Positions 1 to 9,154 of a stretch of DNA of 64,000 nucleotides are shown here, one piece after another. Below the pieces are notes generated by a model. It was not told the origin of the DNA. It did not search any database and saw nothing but the letters and a program-made list of their open reading frames with translations. Every line of letters begins with the position of its first letter. Positions within the stretch are counted from its first letter, which is position 1. A program made the position numbers and the translations under genes. Source of the DNA: Galliscardovia ingluviei (GTDB taxonomy: Bacteria; Actinomycetota; Actinomycetes; Actinomycetales; Bifidobacteriaceae); the NCBI RefSeq assembly GCF_014635685.1, contig NZ_BMDH01000001.1:372001-436000 (forward strand). The letters are read 5' to 3'.

Positions 1-1
1 T

Positions 2-907
2 TACGGATACAAGGTTACCTTGCAGTATGCTGACGGCAAGACTGATCTACAGACTTCTCAAATTCAGAACATGGCTAATAATGGCACTAAGTACGTAGTT
101 GTGGCTTCCATTGATGGTACAGCAACTGGTGCTGCCGTAGAGCAGGCCAAGTCTAACGGTGCAACAGTAATTGCATATGATCGTCTGATTATGAACACTG
201 ATGCCGTTGACTACTATGCAACATTCTCCCTGACTGATGTTGGTCGTATGCAGGGTGAGTACATTGAGAAGAAGCTCGGCTTGAAGGACGGGGCAAAGGG
301 TCCATTCAACGTAGAGCTGATGGCTGGCTCTCCAACAGATAACAATGCTCGTTACTACTTCGAAGGTGCTTGGAAGGTGCTGGAACCATACTTCAAGTCT
401 GGTGTATTGCAGTCCAAGTCTGGCAAGGTTCCGGGATCACTCGATGAGTGGCAGTCTATCGGTATTGATAACTGGGATCGCCAGAAAGCACAGAATGAGA
501 TGGAGAATCGTATTAACTCCTTCTACAATGACGGCACCAAGCTGGACGCAGTTCTTGCTCAAAATGACGCAGAAGCAATGGGTACAGTAAATGCTGTTGA
601 AGGTGCTGGCTGGAATTACTTCCCAGTAATCACTGGTCAGGATGCAGAGAAGGCAAACGTCCAGGCAATCGTACAGGGCAAGCAGTCCATGACTGTATAC
701 AAGGATACTCGTGAGCTGGCAAAGGCCACTGCAAAGATGATTAAGGATTTGGTTGATGGTAAGAAGCCAGAAGCCAAGGATACCTTTAACAACGGCAATA
801 AGGATGTGCCAAGCCAGTTACTGACACCAGTTTCTGTAGACAAGGATAATGTCAAGGAGATTCTGGTAGACGGTGGTTATATCAGCGCTGCTGATGCTGG
901 ATTGTAA
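2..907 (+). CDS. chvE: Multiple-monosaccharide ABC transporter substrate-binding protein (ChvE-like), 5' end missing
   Basis: Extracellular lipid-anchored or secreted receptor that captures monosaccharides such as xylose, glucose or galactose for the importer encoded just downstream. The frame is open from base 2, so the signal peptide and first lobe start lie outside the window; about 301 residues remain. A TTG at 20 is an internal Leu, not a start. Family features seen: the AYDRLI segment, the GSPTDNNA loop, a long WDRQKAQNEM helix and the AVLAQNDAEAMG and ITGQDAE strands of a type I periplasmic-binding fold. It is followed by an ATPase and a permease of the GguA/GguB type, which supports a ChvE-like rather than XylF-like identity. 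Exact sugar is not readable. Confidence 0.9.
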   Translation, partial: YGYKVTLQYADGKTDLQTSQIQNMANNGTKYVVVASIDGTATGAAVEQAKSNGATVIAYDRLIMNTDAVDYYATFSLTDVGRMQGEYIEKKLGLKDGAKGPFNVELMAGSPTDNNARYYFEGAWKVLEPYFKSGVLQSKSGKVPGSLDEWQSIGIDNWDRQKAQNEMENRINSFYNDGTKLDAVLAQNDAEAMGTVNAVEGAGWNYFPVITGQDAEKANVQAIVQGKQSMTVYKDTRELAKATAKMIKDLVDGKKPEAKDTFNNGNKDVPSQLLTPVSVDKDNVKEILVDGGYISAADAGL

Positions 908-917
908 ATAATGCACG

Positions 918-993
918 AGGGTGCCTCTGAGCTACGGCAAACCTATTGATAACCGATTTATAGATTAGCCATAGTAGGGGCACCTTCCTTTTG
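918..993 (+). terminator. Imperfect hairpin after chvE
   Basis: GGGTGCC near 919-925 pairs with GGCACC near 979-984, with further weak pairing toward the loop, followed by a T-rich tail CCTTTTG. It would reduce, not necessarily abolish, transcription into the ATPase gene, as is common for a highly expressed binding protein at the head of an importer operon. Confidence 0.45.
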
Positions 994-1245
994 TCCAAAA
1001 TATATCATGCCGTATTTATATCTACATGTGATATGCAAAAGAGTTGCCATTACTCACAGATGAATGAGTAATATCTTTGACCGAGATGCTGTATCAATCC
1101 CTACCAATACATAGAAGTATAAAATCAGCGTTTTATGTCTTTCTCAATACAGTATCTGCATGCTCATCAGATTGGTGATAACGGCATACATATTGCATAC
1201 AATACCAAGTCAACTTGTATGAATACTGCATACAAAGGGGGAGCC
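994..1245 (+). promoter_or_regulatory. Intergenic leader between chvE and gguA
   Basis: With the hairpin before it, this makes a 338-base gap without a gene. The hexamer GCATAC occurs three times (1184, 1195, 1229), the last next to the ribosome binding site AAAGGGGGAG of gguA. No clear -35/-10 pair stands out. An upstream ATG at 1135 is in frame with gguA but has no ribosome binding site and adds residues with no family match, so it was not used. Confidence 0.35.
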
Positions 1246-2829
1246 ATGGAAGTTGGCAAGTCAACTGATCAAGGCGATGTAATTCTCCAAATGCGCCATA
1301 TTGTTAAGCGCTTTGGTCCAGTTACAGCCTTAAAAGATGTGAATTTGACGGTGAAACGCGGTCAGATTTACTCGCTATGTGGCGAAAATGGTGCTGGCAA
1401 GTCAACAATGATGAATGTGCTTTCAGGTGTGTACCCATACGGAACCTATGAGGGCGATATTCTCTACAACGGTGAAGAGTGCCAGTTTAAAACCATTCGT
1501 GATTCCGAAGAAAAAGGCATTGTTATTATTCACCAAGAATTAGCATTAGTGCCATATATGTCCATTCTTGAAAATATTTTCCTCGGCAATCAAAAGCGTA
1601 AGGGTATTGCGATTGACCGTGATGCTCAGCGCAAAGAAGCCAAACGAGTAATGGATATTGTAGGATTAAAAGAAAATCCTGATACTTTAATCGCCAATAT
1701 CGGTGTGGGTAAGCAACAGCTTGTTGAGATTGCAAAGGCCCTGACTAAAGATGTTAAGCTCCTTATTCTTGATGAGCCAACCGCTGCATTGAATGATGAA
1801 GATTCTGCGCACTTATTGCAACTTATTGATCAGCTGCGTAAAGAGCGTGGAGTTACTGCAATTATTATTTCCCATAAATTGAACGAAATTGCTGCTTCAG
1901 CAGATGCAGTACAAGTTATTCGTGATGGGCAGACCATTTCTCATATCGATATTGATGAGCAGCACCCGTTAGATGTTGATGCGTTGATTCGTGATATGGT
2001 TGGTCGTTCCTTGACGAATCGCTACCCGGATCATACTCCACACATTGGTAAAGAAATGCTGAGAATTGAAAAGTGGAGTATGAGGCATCCTCTTGATGAG
2101 AGTCGTCTTGTAGCTAAGGACGTAAGTTTCAATGTTCGTGCTGGAGAAATAGTCGGTCTCGCTGGACTGATTGGTGCAGGACGAACAGAGACAGCAATGA
2201 GTGTATTTGGTCGCCAGTACGGTACTCATGCCAAGGGACGTATTGTGATGGAAGGTAAGGAAGTAAACTTCCCGTCAGTGCGTTCAGCAATTGATCATGG
2301 TGTGGCCTATGCAACTGAGGATCGTAAAGTATACGGTCTGAATTTGATGAAGTCCATTCGTGAAAATACTTCTATGGCAAGTTTAAAGTCTTTAAGCAAA
2401 GGTGGAGTAATTGACCGCATTGCTGAGGGTAAGGTTGCTGAGAAGTATCGTAAAGAGTTTAGGACCAAAGCTCCAACTATTGAAATGCCTGCAGGTAATC
2501 TTTCTGGTGGTAATCAGCAGAAGGTAGTACTCGCAAAATGGATGGCAACAAATCCGAAGGTTTTGATTTTGGATGAGCCAACGCGAGGTATTGATGTTGG
2601 TGCAAAATACGATATTTACGAAATTATCAACCAGCTTGCTGATTCTGGTTCAGCAGTAATTGTTATTAGTTCTGAATTGCCAGAGTTACTGGGTATTTGT
2701 GATCGTATTTACACCATGAGCGAAGGAAAGATTACAGCAAATCTCGATGCAAAATCCACGAATCAGGAAGAGCTTATGAAGTATATGACTTCTTCACAAG
2801 CGCTCAGTGATGATCGTGTATATGCATAG
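1246..2829 (+). CDS. gguA: Monosaccharide ABC importer ATP-binding protein, two fused nucleotide-binding domains (GguA/XylG type)
   Basis: Cytosolic ATPase that powers uptake of the sugar delivered by the upstream binding protein. The 527-residue product has two nucleotide-binding domains. The first has Walker A GENGAGKST near residue 55, a degenerate signature IGVGKQQ and Walker B LLILDEPTAALND. The second has a degenerate Walker A (GLIGAGRTE), a good signature LSGGNQQK and Walker B LILDEPTRGIDVG. This asymmetric pattern is typical of the carbohydrate CUT2 family. The start at 1246 is chosen because AAAGGGGGAG lies just before it and the protein then has family length. The permease follows after 89 bases. 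Confidence 0.92.
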   Translation: MEVGKSTDQGDVILQMRHIVKRFGPVTALKDVNLTVKRGQIYSLCGENGAGKSTMMNVLSGVYPYGTYEGDILYNGEECQFKTIRDSEEKGIVIIHQELALVPYMSILENIFLGNQKRKGIAIDRDAQRKEAKRVMDIVGLKENPDTLIANIGVGKQQLVEIAKALTKDVKLLILDEPTAALNDEDSAHLLQLIDQLRKERGVTAIIISHKLNEIAASADAVQVIRDGQTISHIDIDEQHPLDVDALIRDMVGRSLTNRYPDHTPHIGKEMLRIEKWSMRHPLDESRLVAKDVSFNVRAGEIVGLAGLIGAGRTETAMSVFGRQYGTHAKGRIVMEGKEVNFPSVRSAIDHGVAYATEDRKVYGLNLMKSIRENTSMASLKSLSKGGVIDRIAEGKVAEKYRKEFRTKAPTIEMPAGNLSGGNQQKVVLAKWMATNPKVLILDEPTRGIDVGAKYDIYEIINQLADSGSAVIVISSELPELLGICDRIYTMSEGKITANLDAKSTNQEELMKYMTSSQALSDDRVYA

Positions 2830-2918
2830 ATAGCGTTGCAAAACGTAGGTAACAGTCAATGACATAGCAGTCATTTGGCAAATTATCAGTTGCGAATAAA
2901 GGTTTGAAAGGAAAAATC

Positions 2919-4136
2919 ATGGCAGAACAAACAAAGGCGGTTCATAAAGAACCAGAGACTGCCTCGCTGAAAGATATGGTGCTTGGTAATGCTCGTGCAT
3001 GGGGTATTTATCTTGCGTTGGTATTGGTAATTATTGTTTTCCAGTTCTTAACTGGCGGTCGTTTACTGAATCCAAATAATGTTGTTGCACTATTCCAGCA
3101 GAATGCTTATGTGCTTATCGCAGCTATAGGTATGCTGATGGTTATTATTGCTACTCATATCGATTTGTCTGTTGGTTCTGTGGTGGCATTTATTGGTGGT
3201 GTTGGTGCTTATGGCATGGCACACTGGCACTTAAACTGGATGCTTGCTATTATTCTGATGATTGCAATCGGTTTGGCAATCGGTGCTTGGCATGGTTTCT
3301 GGGTAGCATACGTTGGTGTTCCTGGCTTCGTAACCACACTGGGCGGTATGTTGATTTTCCGTGGTTTGGCAACTGTTGTTGCAGGTGAGTCTATTCCACT
3401 ACAGTCTCGTGAATTCCGTGCAATCGCAAAGGATTATGTCCCTAATATTCTTGGATGGTGGGGTCAATTTGATGGATTGACTATTGTCCTAGGTCTGCTT
3501 GCTATTGTATTTGTGATTTTTGCTCAGTTTAAGAAGCGCAAGAATCAGTTGAAGGCAGGCGTTACTGCTGAACCATTAAGCTGGGTTGTGTTGAAGTCTG
3601 TTGTTGCAGTGCTGTTCATCGGATATTTCACTTATCTGCTTGCTTCCTCTGGTAACGCTGAGCAGGGTGGTATTCCGATCGTATTGGTTATTATTGCTGT
3701 ACTCGTCGGTGTGTACTGGTTCGTATTAAACCGCATGGTGTTTGGTCGTAATGTGTATGCGGTTGGTGGTAACCGTAAGGCAGCTATTCTTTCTGGTATC
3801 AATACCAAGCGCGTTGATTTCACCATCTTCTTGAATATGGGCTTCCTCACATCTGTGGCTGCAATTATTACACTGTCTCGACTGGCTTCCGCTACTGCAC
3901 AGACCGGTATGGAGTTTGAGATGGATGCCATCGCTGCATGCTTTATCGGTGGTACAGCAGTAACTGGTGGTGTTGGTACTATTCCAGGTGCTATGGTTGG
4001 TGCATTGATTATGGGTGTGCTGAACCAAGGTCTGTCCATCATGGGTGTAGATGCTGCTTGGGTAAAGACCATTAAGGGTCTTGTTGTTATTGCAGCTGTG
4101 GCTTATGATTTGCTTTCCAAGCGCAAGAAGGGTTAA
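2919..4136 (+). CDS. gguB: Monosaccharide ABC importer permease (GguB/XylH type)
   Basis: Integral membrane permease of 405 residues, probably forming the homodimeric channel of the CUT2 importer with the ATPase and binding protein upstream. About ten hydrophobic segments are visible, starting near residue 30 (AWGIYLALVLVIIVF). The family motif ATHIDLSVGS near residue 80 and the GGTAVTGGVGTIPGA loop near residue 350 mark it as a BPD_transp_2 protein. A basic loop around residues 205-215 (FKKRKNQLK) faces the cytosol. The start at 2919 follows GAAAGGAAAAATC; an in-frame TTG 15 bases upstream was rejected. It ends the operon before a hairpin. Confidence 0.92.
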   Translation: MAEQTKAVHKEPETASLKDMVLGNARAWGIYLALVLVIIVFQFLTGGRLLNPNNVVALFQQNAYVLIAAIGMLMVIIATHIDLSVGSVVAFIGGVGAYGMAHWHLNWMLAIILMIAIGLAIGAWHGFWVAYVGVPGFVTTLGGMLIFRGLATVVAGESIPLQSREFRAIAKDYVPNILGWWGQFDGLTIVLGLLAIVFVIFAQFKKRKNQLKAGVTAEPLSWVVLKSVVAVLFIGYFTYLLASSGNAEQGGIPIVLVIIAVLVGVYWFVLNRMVFGRNVYAVGGNRKAAILSGINTKRVDFTIFLNMGFLTSVAAIITLSRLASATAQTGMEFEMDAIAACFIGGTAVTGGVGTIPGAMVGALIMGVLNQGLSIMGVDAAWVKTIKGLVVIAAVAYDLLSKRKKG

Positions 4137-4150
4137 TACAGTGCAGTAGT

Positions 4151-4180
4151 TGTGTGTGGTGATTTTCTCGCCACACACAC
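4151..4180 (+). terminator. Hairpin after gguB
   Basis: TGTGTGTGGTGA at 4151-4162 pairs with TCGCCACACACA at 4168-4179 around a TTTTC loop, 12 pairs with one wobble. The tail is not T-rich, so it may work as an mRNA 3' stabiliser as well as a terminator. Confidence 0.5.
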
Positions 4181-4304
4181 TGTAGACTTACCTTTACACG
4201 AGTACCTTTCTCTAGTTTTTCAAATACACCATGTGAATGAGTATGGTATTCCATTTGCTTGTCCACAGCATAGTTGAGTGAAAACTTCGTGTATTGGTAG
4301 AAGG

Positions 4305-4345
4305 TGATCAGGTACTTTAAGGAAACTTAAGTACCTGATTTTTCG
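4305..4345 (+). terminator. Rho-independent terminator
   Basis: ATCAGGTACTT at 4307-4317 pairs with AAGTACCTGAT at 4329-4339, then TTTT. It isolates the sugar importer from the small membrane-protein gene that starts 46 bases later. Confidence 0.85.
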
Positions 4346-4390
4346 TTGTACGCTATAATGGCTCAGTTTAGTGGTATAGAAGGGGATAAT

Positions 4391-4684
4391 ATGGCAAACC
4401 AATTTAAGTTTAGGATGAGACTATATCTGCTAACCTGTGTTGCTTCTATTGCCTGGTTCGCTTCAACAATCCATGATGCGTTACGCGATCACACACTACA
4501 AAGTGTCCCCACGATATTTTTGCTGGTGTGTATTGCAATTGTCATTGTATACACGGGATATAGTGGGATGAGTATGTGGATTAAAGGAGATCCATCAGAG
4601 AGTGACTCATCTGAGGATACGAATACTCAAGATAGTAGCGCGCATGAAAGCAACGATGGTAAGAGTATGCCTACTCGAAAATGA
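4391..4684 (+). CDS. Small two-segment membrane protein of unknown function
   Basis: A 97-residue product. Two hydrophobic helices are clear: about residues 9-27 (LYLLTCVASIAWFAS) and 38-57 (VPTIFLLVCIAIVIVYTG). The last 35 residues are hydrophilic and rich in Ser, Asp and Glu, ending in a basic PTRK. The start at 4391 is preceded by GAAGGGGATAAT; an ATG 45 bases upstream in frame lacks such a site. I do not recognise a family. It stands alone between a terminator and a hairpin, so no operon partner hints at its role. Confidence 0.6.
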   Translation: MANQFKFRMRLYLLTCVASIAWFASTIHDALRDHTLQSVPTIFLLVCIAIVIVYTGYSGMSMWIKGDPSESDSSEDTNTQDSSAHESNDGKSMPTRK

Positions 4685-4727
4685 GTCCGCTCATACTTGT
4701 GAAGATTTAGTGAAGTGCGCTTATGAG

Positions 4728-4808
4728 ATGAACAGAATTGCCGTAAGTTTACAACTCGTGTGGCAACTCAAAGAGTTGCTCGGTGAACGCAGTGAAGCGG
4801 AGAACTAG
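4728..4808 (+). CDS. Possible 26-residue peptide ORF
   Basis: The reading frame starting with MNRIAVSLQLVWQLKELL and ending SEAEN looks like an amphipathic helix with an acidic tail, and the frame stays open upstream to 4602. No good ribosome binding site precedes 4728. The last codons form the left arm of a strong hairpin (4793-4833), which may itself be the reason the frame is open. I recognise no homologue; treat as a weak candidate. Confidence 0.2.
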   Translation: MNRIAVSLQLVWQLKELLGERSEAEN

Positions 4809-4833
4809 ACATATACGGTTTAGTTCTCCGCTT
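4793..4833 (+). terminator. Long perfect-stem hairpin
   Basis: GAAGCGGAGAACTAGAC and GTTTAGTTCTCCGCTTC pair over about 16 positions around a short ATATACG loop. There is no strong T tail after it (GTCGTGTC). It lies between the small membrane-protein gene and the exporter gene and is the most prominent feature of this 299-base gap; the rest up to 4983 shows nothing I can name. Confidence 0.55.
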
Positions 4834-4983
4834 CGTCGTGTCTACGACCCCTCACACGCTTGAGTTTTCCTGTAGAGTTGCATGTGATTGCGATGTGATT
4901 GCGCAAAATGCAGTATGCAATTCTTAGATTCATAACACTCGTGCGGTCATTGATGTGTCACTGAAAGAGAATGAAAGGTTGAC

Positions 4984-6918
4984 ATGAGTACGAGTAAACA
5001 CAATCCTGTACCTAGCGAGACAAAGATACCTCGCGCACGTATGCAAGTTGCACACCCATACCTGACCTTGATGGGCTTGTATATGGGCGGTTTCACGGGT
5101 ATGTATAGTGAAACTGCATTAAATATTGCACTTCCAGAACTTTCAAAGGCATTCCACGTAACCACTTCTATCGCGCAATGGCTGGTAATTGGTTATATGC
5201 TGGTAATCGGCATTGTATTGCCATTTTCTAGCTCATTGATGAAATGGTTTAAAGCCAAAAGTATTACAATTTTTGCACTTGCAGCATTCCTAGTTGGCTC
5301 GATCATCAGTGCCTGCGCACCAAGCTTCACTGTGGCTCTGCTAGGCCGCGCTATCCAAGGTGTTGGTACAGGCCTAGTTCTGCCGATGATGTTTGCACTT
5401 GTTATGGAAGTGATGCCGCCACAAAAAATCGGCGCTGCTATGGGTATCACCGCATTAGTTATTATGTTTGCTCCGGCAATCGGACCAACTCTTGCAGGCG
5501 CTTTAATGGCAGGACTTGGCTGGTGCTGGATATTCCTGAGCCTCGCCATATTCCTTATTATTGGTCTTGTCTTTGCCGTGCTATTCATGGTTAATCCATA
5601 TGAGCGCACGAGACCGCATATTGATAGCCTGTCTGTAGTGCTGTCGGTACTCGGATTTGGTGGTCTAGTACTTGGTGTTGGTATGGCGAGTTTGTACGGC
5701 TGGCTTTCATTACCTGTGCTTGTATCACTTATTATTGGCGTTATTGGTATTGTGCTGTACTCAATGCGCCAGCTGACCAGTAGTCAGCCTATTTTGAATT
5801 TGAAAGCATTTGCTATTCCAGGATTCCGCATTGGTGCCATCTTAATGATGGTGAATTTCGGCATCACACTTTCTGCAATGTTTATTTTGCCACAGTATTA
5901 TCAAAATGGCATGGGGATTGCTGTGGCACTCACTGGTATGGTTATGCTTCCAGGGGGCATTATCAACGCACTGGTGTCCATGGTTTCCGGTCGCTTATTT
6001 GACAAAATCGGTGCTAGGAAGCCCGCAACAGTAGGTTTTGCGCTGTCTATTATTGGAGCTGGACTACTGCTAAGCGTATCGCCAAGTTCTCCATTGGCAT
6101 TTATTGTGATATGCCATATTATTTTGATGATTGGCGTGCCTCTTGCTATGAGCCCCACACAAACATATGCTTTAAGCTCGCTCCCACATGAGCTATCTAC
6201 TGATGGCTCAACAATTTTGAACACCTTGCAGCAAGTGTTAGGTGCTGTGTGTACAGCGGTTGCCACGAGTTTATTAGTTGCAGGGCAGCAGCATTATGCA
6301 CAAGCAGGTGGTACTGATAATGCACTCGGCTTCTCGATTGGTTCGCGTTGGGGCTTTGCATTCACCTTAGTACTTGCTATTTTCGGTTTCATTGGGACCT
6401 TCTTCATTCGCACACTACGCAAAGATCAAGTTCCTGCAGCAGTGCACTCACGTGAAGGCGAGCCAGTGCTCCGTGAACTGATGAAAACAGACGTATTTGC
6501 GCTGCCATCCACAGCTACTGCAATGCAAGCTATGCAATTATTCTCCGAAAAAGGTATTTCTGGAGTTCCAGTCCTTGAGGGAGAGCAGGTTATCGGCTTT
6601 GTATCAGATGGCGATATTTTGCGTATGCTTGCTGATCAGACCCCGCAATATACCAGTTTCTACAGTGCAGTTATGGAGCGCAATAGCGAGTCGTTTACGC
6701 AGCGTTTGGACAAGGCTATGCAAACACCTGTTGCTGATATTGCTACACGTAAAGTGATAAGTGTAGATATCAATGATTCTATGGCTTCAATTTGTCAAGT
6801 ACTTGTTGATTATCATTTGAAAAAAGTTCCTGTTATGGAACAGGGAAAAATGATAGGTATGCTGAACCGCACGAATATTTTGCATTATGTTGTTGAAAAT
6901 TATGATCAGCAGCAATAA
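4984..6918 (+). CDS. DHA2-family drug exporter (MFS, 14 helices) with C-terminal CBS pair
   Basis: Proton-driven multidrug efflux pump of the EmrB/QacA type, 644 residues. About 14 membrane helices fill residues 25-480. Family signs: the sequence GRAIQGVGTGLVLPMMFALV (motif A/B area, near 120-140) and GPTLAGAL in helix 5 (antiporter motif C). After a basic linker the last ~150 residues form two CBS repeats (about 495-550 and 575-640), with FVSDGDILRML and MLNRTNILHYV segments. CBS domains bind adenine nucleotides, so pump activity may answer to cell energy or nucleotide state; this is inference. GAAAGG precedes the ATG. The gene is monocistronic, closed by a terminator at 6962. Confidence 0.88.
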   Translation: MSTSKHNPVPSETKIPRARMQVAHPYLTLMGLYMGGFTGMYSETALNIALPELSKAFHVTTSIAQWLVIGYMLVIGIVLPFSSSLMKWFKAKSITIFALAAFLVGSIISACAPSFTVALLGRAIQGVGTGLVLPMMFALVMEVMPPQKIGAAMGITALVIMFAPAIGPTLAGALMAGLGWCWIFLSLAIFLIIGLVFAVLFMVNPYERTRPHIDSLSVVLSVLGFGGLVLGVGMASLYGWLSLPVLVSLIIGVIGIVLYSMRQLTSSQPILNLKAFAIPGFRIGAILMMVNFGITLSAMFILPQYYQNGMGIAVALTGMVMLPGGIINALVSMVSGRLFDKIGARKPATVGFALSIIGAGLLLSVSPSSPLAFIVICHIILMIGVPLAMSPTQTYALSSLPHELSTDGSTILNTLQQVLGAVCTAVATSLLVAGQQHYAQAGGTDNALGFSIGSRWGFAFTLVLAIFGFIGTFFIRTLRKDQVPAAVHSREGEPVLRELMKTDVFALPSTATAMQAMQLFSEKGISGVPVLEGEQVIGFVSDGDILRMLADQTPQYTSFYSAVMERNSESFTQRLDKAMQTPVADIATRKVISVDINDSMASICQVLVDYHLKKVPVMEQGKMIGMLNRTNILHYVVENYDQQQ

Positions 6919-6961
6919 GTAGATAGTAAACAGTAGTTGTGCAGGAATTGCATGATCGGTT

Positions 6962-6996
6962 AGCCGCTTAAGCAAGGTATACTTAAGCGGCTTCCT
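6962..6996 (+). terminator. Rho-independent terminator of the DHA2 exporter
   Basis: AGCCGCTTAAG at 6962-6972 pairs with CTTAAGCGGCT at 6982-6992, followed by a short TTCC tail. Confidence 0.7.
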
Positions 6997-7153
6997 GCAT
7001 AGTAACAATGAAATACATGCATGCTAGATGAGTGCACTGATTGCCATGGTAACTAGAGTTCTCACAATATTTACGATATTAGGTATTACTGTCTCGTGCA
7101 GGAGTAGTGGGGTTGCTATTATAGCGATATCTATAATATAGAGGAGTTGTGCT

Positions 7154-8983
7154 GTGGGAATAAGTCATACGCATCATAGAGGTGGCGCACATCAGAAGGC
7201 TAACAGCAAACATATTGCCCGAAATATCATACTTACAGTGGTATTAGTGCTGGTGGCGTTGCTTATAGCATCTGCTATTGCTGGTTATCAACTGTTTAAG
7301 CAGGCTAAAGAGGTGCAAGCGGAAGAAACGCAAGTAGTGCAGTCCTTGACTAAGGTTATCGATACAAAATCTATCACTAATATCAAAACGCTGAATGATG
7401 CAATAAACCAAGCTCAAGAGCATGCAAGCAAAGCAAAAACCATAACTGATGGCGGTTTATGGAAGGTTGCTCAATACATACCGGTGTATGGCAAAGACGT
7501 TACCACAGTTCGTGGAATGACCAATATTCTCTCTGATATGTGTCAAAACACCTTGCCTGAGGCGAGCGGGGCGTTATCGTCATTACGTCAGGCTTCATTA
7601 ACTGATGGGCAAGGTGGATTAAATTTGCAGCCGCTTATTGCTCTGCAGCCAGCGTTACAAACTGTAAATAGTCATGTTACGCAATATCAGCAACGCCTTC
7701 AGCAACTGCCGCAGCCTCATATTGCACAACTGAGTCAAGCATATACACGTGCTACTACACAAATGGATGCCATGGCGCAGCAAGTCCACGCGATTCATTT
7801 TGCTGCTCAAGGTCTGCCTGCACTATTAGGTGTTAACGGTGCACGTACCTATCTTCTCGTAGCACAAACACCATCTGAACAGCGCTCAGGCGGTGGATTG
7901 GTTGGCTCGATGGGAACGATGAGTGTTGACCATGGCAAAATTACCGTTGGTGATTTCCATCCAAATGGTGAGTTTATTCGGCCTCAGTCACCAGCAAATG
8001 CTGAGGAACATGCAGTGTTTAATGGACCGCTACCATTTTCTATGGATGTGCGTGATACGTTTGCCGTTCCTGATATGGATCGAGTATTTACTTTACTCAA
8101 TTTTGCTTGGCAACAATCTCCGTATGCTTCGCCGGTTGACGGTGTTATTGCTATTGATCCGGTATTCATCCAGGAAATGGTGAAAATCAATGGTAATGTG
8201 ACCCTTGATAATGGGCAAGTGCTTACTGGAGACAATACAGCAGAGTTTATGCTGAACACCATTTATAAACAATACACTCCAAAACAGCAAGATCAATATT
8301 TTGAATATCTTGCCAATGCAGTGATGAAGTCTGCATTTAGCAATATGAATATGAACAAAATGTTGAAAACGGCAAAAAGTTTGCAAAGTCTAGCTCGACA
8401 ACGCCATTTTTATGCATATACTACTCATCAAGATGAGGCACAGTATTTGCAAGGTGCTGGTTTTGCAAAATCTGCGCCCAACGACCCTACGCAGCCGGAA
8501 ATTGGTATTTACCTAAATGAGCAGAATCCATCCAAAATGGGTTGGTATATTACTCGCCAAGGTGAAGTAATGAAAACTGCCGATAATGCTGATGGTACAA
8601 CAACGTATCACGTGAAATACACGTTGACTAATACGCTGACTGATCAGGAAGCTGGTACTGCAACTGATTATATTTTAGGCGGTGTGCAGGCTGGGGAGGG
8701 CGGCAAACTTGTCGCTCCAAGTGGCACTTCAGTGCAACGAATGTTGTTCTATGCTCCTGCAGGGGGTAATATCAGCAATTTTACCTATGTGGGGAAAGTA
8801 GAGCGTCATCGCGAAGCTCAGATGGATGGGAAGTCGCTACTCACTGATGTTGCGTATTTGGCTCCGGGTAAGTCAGTAATGTATGAATTCGACGTAACTA
8901 CATCTGCTCAAGCAAAGCAGCCTCTTACCATTGATCAGTCGCCTTCGGGACAGTTGGAAGTTCCGGTGACGTATCATGAATAG
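7154..8983 (+). CDS. DUF4012 domain protein, membrane-anchored, extracellular
   Basis: A 609-residue protein with a short basic, His-rich N-terminus, one membrane helix at about residues 23-45 (IILTVVLVLVALLIASAIAG) and a large outside domain. The region around residues 225-270 (LLVAQTPSEQRSGGGLVGSMGT) matches the Asn/Glu-rich opening of DUF4012, a family common in Actinobacteria and Gram-positive cell-surface loci. No enzyme residues are established for the family, so its role is unknown; location suggests envelope work. The start is GTG at 7154 with GAGGAG 8 bases upstream. It is probably a single-gene unit followed by a hairpin. Confidence 0.8.
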   Translation: MGISHTHHRGGAHQKANSKHIARNIILTVVLVLVALLIASAIAGYQLFKQAKEVQAEETQVVQSLTKVIDTKSITNIKTLNDAINQAQEHASKAKTITDGGLWKVAQYIPVYGKDVTTVRGMTNILSDMCQNTLPEASGALSSLRQASLTDGQGGLNLQPLIALQPALQTVNSHVTQYQQRLQQLPQPHIAQLSQAYTRATTQMDAMAQQVHAIHFAAQGLPALLGVNGARTYLLVAQTPSEQRSGGGLVGSMGTMSVDHGKITVGDFHPNGEFIRPQSPANAEEHAVFNGPLPFSMDVRDTFAVPDMDRVFTLLNFAWQQSPYASPVDGVIAIDPVFIQEMVKINGNVTLDNGQVLTGDNTAEFMLNTIYKQYTPKQQDQYFEYLANAVMKSAFSNMNMNKMLKTAKSLQSLARQRHFYAYTTHQDEAQYLQGAGFAKSAPNDPTQPEIGIYLNEQNPSKMGWYITRQGEVMKTADNADGTTTYHVKYTLTNTLTDQEAGTATDYILGGVQAGEGGKLVAPSGTSVQRMLFYAPAGGNISNFTYVGKVERHREAQMDGKSLLTDVAYLAPGKSVMYEFDVTTSAQAKQPLTIDQSPSGQLEVPVTYHE

Positions 8984-9024
8984 TGAAATTATGCTATACG
9001 CCAATTAGTATAGAGATTTAACTA

Positions 9025-9054
9025 AAGGGGCTATCTGCATGCAGGTGGTCCCTT
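9025..9054 (+). terminator. Hairpin after the DUF4012 gene
   Basis: AAGGGGCTATCTG at 9025-9037 pairs with CAGGTGGTCCCTT at 9042-9054 around a CATG loop, 13 pairs with wobbles. The tail is not T-rich. Confidence 0.5.
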
Positions 9055-9154
9055 ATACTTGATACGAGACCGTTATTGCAAGTACTAGTAGTGACATAGC
9101 TACTGTGGTTGTACTTGCAGTGCAAAAACTACGATGTTTAAGAAACGGGGTATT

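Noticed and set aside
3632-4178. Two overlapping minus-strand ORFs of ~150 codons inside the permease gene
   Set aside because: They mirror the codon pattern of gguB, have no ribosome binding sites and code for low-complexity Thr/Asn/His-rich products; they are shadows.
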